Assembly: GCF_013004595.1 (NCBI RefSeq) | Contig: NZ_JABEMC010000008.1 | Coordinates: 43,350-107,349, forward strand | Source of the DNA: Brevibacterium luteolum | GTDB taxonomy: Bacteria > Actinomycetota > Actinomycetes > Actinomycetales > Brevibacteriaceae | Length of the DNA: 64,000 nucleotides | Direction: 5' to 3' | Part shown: positions 61,339 to 64,000 of the stretch, one piece after another | Numbering within the stretch: the stretch's first letter is position 1 | How the letters are laid out: each line of letters starts with the position of its first letter | Notes under the pieces: generated by a model | Told to the model about the DNA's origin: nothing | What the model saw: only the letters and a program-made list of their open reading frames with translations | The model's database searches: none | Program-made: the position numbers and the translations under genes

Positions 61339-61659
61339 ATGTCAAACTTGGCGACTACCACTGAAGCCGATGTGATCGAGCCGATTCATCCGGGCGAGGT
61401 CCTCATGGCGGACTTCATCAAGGGGCTCGGAATCACGCAGAACAGGCTTGCCGTCTCGATCGGTGTTCCGCCTCGTCGAATCAATGAGATCGTGCACGGA
61501 AAGCGTGGAATCACTGCCGATACTGCAATTCGTTTGGCGCGATACTTCAGGACTTCCGACGAATTCTGGATGAACCTGCAGTTGAACTACGAGTTGAGGC
61601 GCGGGCGTCTTGCGCTGCGTGATCAGGTTGCCGAGACCAAACCCCTTGAACTTGCCTGA
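61339..61659 (+). CDS. second HigA-like antitoxin, tandem paralogue
   Basis: A 106-residue XRE/HigA protein about 70 percent identical to the preceding HigA over its first ~73 residues (by eye, 52 of 73), including an invariant block SIGVPPRRINEIVHGKR. The C-terminal tails differ. GGAGG lies 8 nt before the ATG at 61339. No toxin gene sits between the two antitoxins; the 56-bp spacer and the codons after it (GACTACCACTGA) resemble the higB-higA junction, as if a second higB had been lost. It may be a solitary antitoxin. Confidence 0.82.
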   Translation: MSNLATTTEADVIEPIHPGEVLMADFIKGLGITQNRLAVSIGVPPRRINEIVHGKRGITADTAIRLARYFRTSDEFWMNLQLNYELRRGRLALRDQVAETKPLELA

Positions 61660-62067
61660 CGATAGGTTCGAGTGAGATCGTTCGACGATGGTCGTGGTCG
61701 CTTTGCCAGAACTGCGAGTCATCATGCTCATTGCAGTGTCAGCTGCTCGGTCTGATACTTGAGCCATGACGATCGGGAAAGTGTCCGACGACCGGTTTGA
61801 TCGGCACACGACTCAAGACCTTGCTTACCGCGTCCGAGTGCGCGTCATCACGCCGAACGCGCTGGACTGCGTGGGCGCGCATCGTTGAAGAATACGGTTC
61901 TGACGGTGAGGGCGTTGTGCCCATCGGCGGGGCCGCGCTCATTCGAGTGAATGACTGCGAGGCCGAAGCCATCAGCGGGGGAGAAGACGCTCTTGACTCG
62001 CTCGAGTGGGCGGTCAATGACGTCCTCGGGGAACCCCACCCTTCGACTAAACCCCTCAGAAGGTCCT
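61660..62067. other. gene-poor stretch with no assignable gene
   Basis: No convincing gene. One rightward frame (61797-62078, TTG start) could encode ~93 residues, with the more protein-like part VVPIGGAALIRVNDCEAEAI and DALDSLEWAVNDVLGEPHP, but it matches no family I know and has no ribosome-binding site. It is probably another remnant in this decayed area. Confidence 0.4.
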
Positions 62068-62221
62068 GTGGGTGTTGAGATCACAGCGGTAGACCACCTC
62101 GTGTTCAAACTGCTCCGACGTCCGTTCCACTGCCGAGTGGTACCAACGCGCCCTCGGCGTCGAGGTTGAAACTCACGATGACCCTTGCCTCCAGCTGGGT
62201 CGGTGGCTGACTGCTCTCTAA
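62068..62221 (+). pseudogene. VOC (glyoxalase/bleomycin resistance) protein, frameshifted 5' fragment
   Basis: Reading from GTG at 62068 gives VGVEITAVDHLVF, then after dropping one A in the AAA at 62107-62109 the frame continues NCSDVRSTAEWYQRALGVEV and ETHDDPCLQLGRWLTAL before TAA. Joined, this is the start of a vicinal-oxygen-chelate domain: the His in VDHLVF is a metal ligand in the family, and STAEWYQRALGVEVE is its first helix. The rest of the domain is missing, because an MFS fragment begins directly after the stop. Confidence 0.65.
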
Positions 62222-62222
62222 G

Positions 62223-62564
62223 TTGGGCGCGAAGGTCGTCATCATCTCCGGTGCCGCGGTCACGACCGCAGGCCTCCTCTTTCTCCAGGGGCTGGCAGTG
62301 GACTCGTCTTACACCGCCGTACTCTTTCCCGCGCTGATCCTTGTCGGTTTCGGCATGGGTACAGTCTTCACAGCGGCAATCGCGACGGCAACGACGGGTG
62401 TCGACCTCGCCGACGTCGGCGTCGCCTCAGCGACCGTCAACATGGTCCAGCAGATCGGCGGCTCTATCGGCATCGCCCTATTCATTGGCCTTTATGCCTC
62501 CGCCGTGGCGCGACGCATCGCAGCGACGGGAGCCGGCGCCGCAGAGGCAACTGTCCATGGCTAC
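62223..62564 (+). pseudogene. C-terminal fragment of a DHA2-type MFS drug permease
   Basis: About 114 codons encode LGAKVVIISGAAVTTAGLLF, LILVGFGMGTVFTAAIATAT and VASATVNMVQQIGGSIGIAL, the last helices of an EmrB/QacA-type 14-helix permease, ending ATVHGY, after which the family sequence is lost. Everything N-terminal is absent; it abuts the VOC fragment. The frame itself runs on to 62834, but that part no longer looks like a transporter. Confidence 0.75.
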
Positions 62565-62566
62565 TA

Positions 62567-62713
62567 TTTCCCGCCCTGCGGGGAGACGCCGAATACAACG
62601 CGATCAGCAACATCATGGACCCGCTCATGGGGCCTGCGGCTATTTCACTGGCCACAAGCAACATCGGGTTCGTGGCTGAGCGATTTCCGTCTCTTTCCAC
62701 ATGGTCAAAATAG
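62567..62713 (+). pseudogene. unidentified gene 3' fragment
   Basis: In a different frame from the MFS fragment, 48 codons read PALRGDAEYNAISNIMDPLM, then GPAAISLATSNIGFVAERFP and a short tail to TAG. It has normal codon composition but no start and no upstream part. The SLATSNIGF and ERFPSL phrases recall luciferase-like flavin monooxygenases; this is a weak resemblance. Confidence 0.35.
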
Positions 62714-62799
62714 ACCTCATCAGCCGGTCAGAACCAAGGCTCTGAAAATGAACGCAGTGTCAAGCCCCGGGTTTCGTAGAGGCTCCTTTTCTTGGTTTC

Positions 62800-63723
62800 C
62801 TAAGCGGCCGCGAGTTCTGTCGTGGACTGGTTGATCCATTCGGAATGGACCTCGAACGGTGGTCGGTGCCCGATCGCTGAGTGCAGTCGGGTCTGGTTGT
62901 ACCAAGCCACCCACTTCGACGTCTCCGCCATCACCTCAATCAACCCCGACCACGCTTTCCGGTCGATAAGCTCGGCCTTGTAGACCGAGTTCAGCGCCTC
63001 CGCCATGGCGTTGTCATACGAGTCCCCACGCGACCCCACAGATGCCACGACCTTGGACTCCGCCAGGGTCTCGCCATAGCGAATCGACCGGAATTGCACC
63101 CCGCGATCCGAGTGGTGGACGAGCCCGGAGACGTCTTCGCCGGCCCGGTATTTCGCAGCCAGAGCCATGGTGAGTGCGTCCCGGGCCAGGGACTCTCGCA
63201 TATGGTTCGTCACCTGCCAGCCGACGATCTCCCGGTGGAAGACATCGAGGATGAATGTCGTGTACACCCACCCAGCAGACGTCGGAACATAGGTGATGTC
63301 CGCGACCCATAAGCAATTGGGTGCCGGTGCCGCGAACTCACGCTCGACAAGATCATCCGGACACTCCTCAGCCCTAGCCGAAGCCGTCTTCGGGCGCTTC
63401 CTCCTGCGTCGGATCCCGTCGATGCCTAACAGGCGCATCAACCGCTCCACCGTGCAGCGGGCCACCGGACCGAACTGATCGGCGTACTCGCGGTTGATCG
63501 CCTTCCACATCTTCCGCACCCCATAACAGGAATAGTTCGCCTCATAGACATCCTGGATGATCACCATCAGCGCCTGGTCCCGGCGGGCTCTGGCTGATGG
63601 TTGACGCTTCTTGTAGGCGTAATACGAGCTCACAGCAATCCGTGCCGCAGTCCCGGACAGGGCGCGCACGATTGGCTCGACTCCGAACTCGTGACGATTG
63701 TCATCAATGAAGGCGACAATCAC
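62800..63723 (-). CDS. IS3-family transposase OrfB
   Basis: A 307-residue DDE integrase-fold transposase: N-terminal HTH_21 part (VYEANYSCYGVRKMWKAINR), then the catalytic triad in LWVADITYVPT (D), LVHHSDRGVQF (D) and NAMAEALNSVYKAEL (E), and the terminal WYNQTRLHSAIGHRPPFE. All catalytic residues are intact. The GTG start overlaps the orfA stop (GTGA), so production normally relies on coupling or frameshifting from orfA, whose 5' half is missing here. Confidence 0.93.
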   Translation of the reverse strand: MIVAFIDDNRHEFGVEPIVRALSGTAARIAVSSYYAYKKRQPSARARRDQALMVIIQDVYEANYSCYGVRKMWKAINREYADQFGPVARCTVERLMRLLGIDGIRRRRKRPKTASARAEECPDDLVEREFAAPAPNCLWVADITYVPTSAGWVYTTFILDVFHREIVGWQVTNHMRESLARDALTMALAAKYRAGEDVSGLVHHSDRGVQFRSIRYGETLAESKVVASVGSRGDSYDNAMAEALNSVYKAELIDRKAWSGLIEVMAETSKWVAWYNQTRLHSAIGHRPPFEVHSEWINQSTTELAAA

Positions 63724-63872
63724 TTCGATGGGCGGTCGAGCTCCGCCGCGAAGAAAGCCGACGCTCTCTTCAAGATCTCGTTGGCCCGTTTCGCTTCGGC
63801 CAGCTCAGCCCGCAAACGGCGATTCTCCGCTTCCAAATCCACGGATTCAGTCGGTGTGGCCTTACCGGAGTC
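63720..63872 (-). pseudogene. IS3-family OrfA, C-terminal half only
   Basis: About 50 codons encode DSGKATPTESVDLEAEN, then the leucine-zipper region RRLRAELAEAKRANEILKRA and SAFFAAELDRPSK. The N-terminal helix-turn-helix is missing: upstream the same frame runs into a stop and the end of a different transposase. This truncation should abolish normal transposition of the element. Confidence 0.75.
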
Positions 63873-63873
63873 C

Positions 63874-64000
63874 GGGACTGCTGAAGGTTTGGTTGACTCT
63901 GGGGTTTATGCCGCCAGGGCGACGGCCTTGTGGTGAACCAGCTCGTATTCGATCGGGGTCAGTTTACCTAAGCGCCGTTGCCGACGCTTCTGGTGATAGG
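63874..64000 (-). mobile_element. second IS3-family element, 3' end only
   Basis: The window ends inside this element. Its terminal sequence probably starts near 63879 (TGCTGAAGGTTTGGTTGACT), directly against the truncated orfA of the first element, so it appears inserted into that orfA. Confidence 0.6.
63906..64000 (-). CDS. C-terminus of a different IS3-family transposase OrfB (partial)
   Basis: The last 30 residues before TAA at 63906 are YHQKRRQRRLGKLTPIEYEL and VHHKAVALAA. The RLGKLTPIEYE phrase is the typical IS3 OrfB end and differs from that of the neighbouring OrfB, so this belongs to another element. The rest lies beyond the window. Confidence 0.75.
   Translation of the reverse strand, partial: YHQKRRQRRLGKLTPIEYELVHHKAVALAA

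Larger units (their letters stand above)
62758..63873 (-). mobile_element. IS3-family element, 5' truncated
   Basis: Contains a complete orfB and the 3' half of orfA on the minus strand. The predicted outer end is at about 62758, where TGTCAAGCCCCGGGTTTCGT begins, as expected of a 5'-TG terminal repeat. The other end is cut at about 63873, where another IS3-type element begins. The exact boundary and any target duplication cannot be confirmed from one side. Confidence 0.7.

Noticed and set aside
61797..62078. A new small gene next to the antitoxins
   Set aside because: No ribosome-binding site, no family resemblance, and it runs into the VOC remnant; kept only as part of a gene-poor region.
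1..64000. tRNA, rRNA, riboswitch or replication-origin sequences
   Set aside because: No cloverleaf with a T-loop motif, no rRNA segment, no recognised aptamer and no DnaA-box cluster was seen when reading spacers. A covariance-model scan would be more sensitive.

Overview
The window is high-GC actinobacterial chromosome. The markers are mtrA-mtrB-lpqB, whiB1, pdtaS, mca (so mycothiol is made), an AccA3-type acyl-CoA carboxylase, the 180-kDa class of NAD-glutamate dehydrogenase, and DUF4307, DUF4245 and DUF6459 proteins. Gene content and the DUF222-HNH gene fit a Micrococcales-type organism such as Brevibacterium; genus is inference. From memory, several blocks follow Mycobacterium tuberculosis gene order (mtrA-mtrB-lpqB-comF-hpf-secA like Rv3246c-Rv3240c; greA through ychF like Rv1080c-Rv1112).

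Layout. 0.1-1.7 kb: DUF222/HNH endonuclease. 2-8.7 kb: SpoIIM-family membrane protein, then a leftward five-gene operon (membrane protein, DUF4129, DUF4350, MoxR, DUF58) joined by 4-nt overlaps. 8.9-18.7 kb: mtrA-mtrB-lpqB, comF, hpf, a YcaQ-type glycosylase and secA, all rightward. 18.8-24.2 kb: accessory genes (DUF6459, LysM, small HTH, an orphan CpaB/CpaE-like pair, DUF6912, DUF2505). 24.3-39.2 kb: gdh, pdtaS, whiB1, gamma-carbonic anhydrase, P1B-type ATPase, lpdA, accA3, maf and an SGNH hydrolase. 39.3-58.8 kb: AI-2E-type permease, greA, DUF4307, mca, hemolysin III, isoprenyl transferase, phoH, the glpX-carbonic anhydrase-fumC cluster, xseA/xseB, ispH, a Ser/Thr kinase facing a secreted membrane-anchored protein, rmuC and ychF.

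From ychF to the right end the window is accessory. It holds a single-chain GmrSD-like (DUF262 + DUF1524) nuclease reached through a coupled 31-codon ORF, a higBA toxin-antitoxin pair with a second tandem higA, gene fragments (a frameshifted VOC protein, the C-terminal part of a DHA2-type MFS permease, one unknown), and two IS3-family elements, one apparently inserted into orfA of the other.

The least expected signal is a dispersed 18-bp motif, CCACCGCCTCGGGCnCGG or its complement. It occurs about 13 times in 64 kb, in intergenic spacers and in the disordered N- or C-terminal parts of proteins, where it tends to encode TASG-like peptides. A perfect 18-bp palindrome lies in the hpf leader. No rRNA, tRNA or CRISPR array was recognised. 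All assignments come from reading the sequence and from memory of the families; no database search was run.
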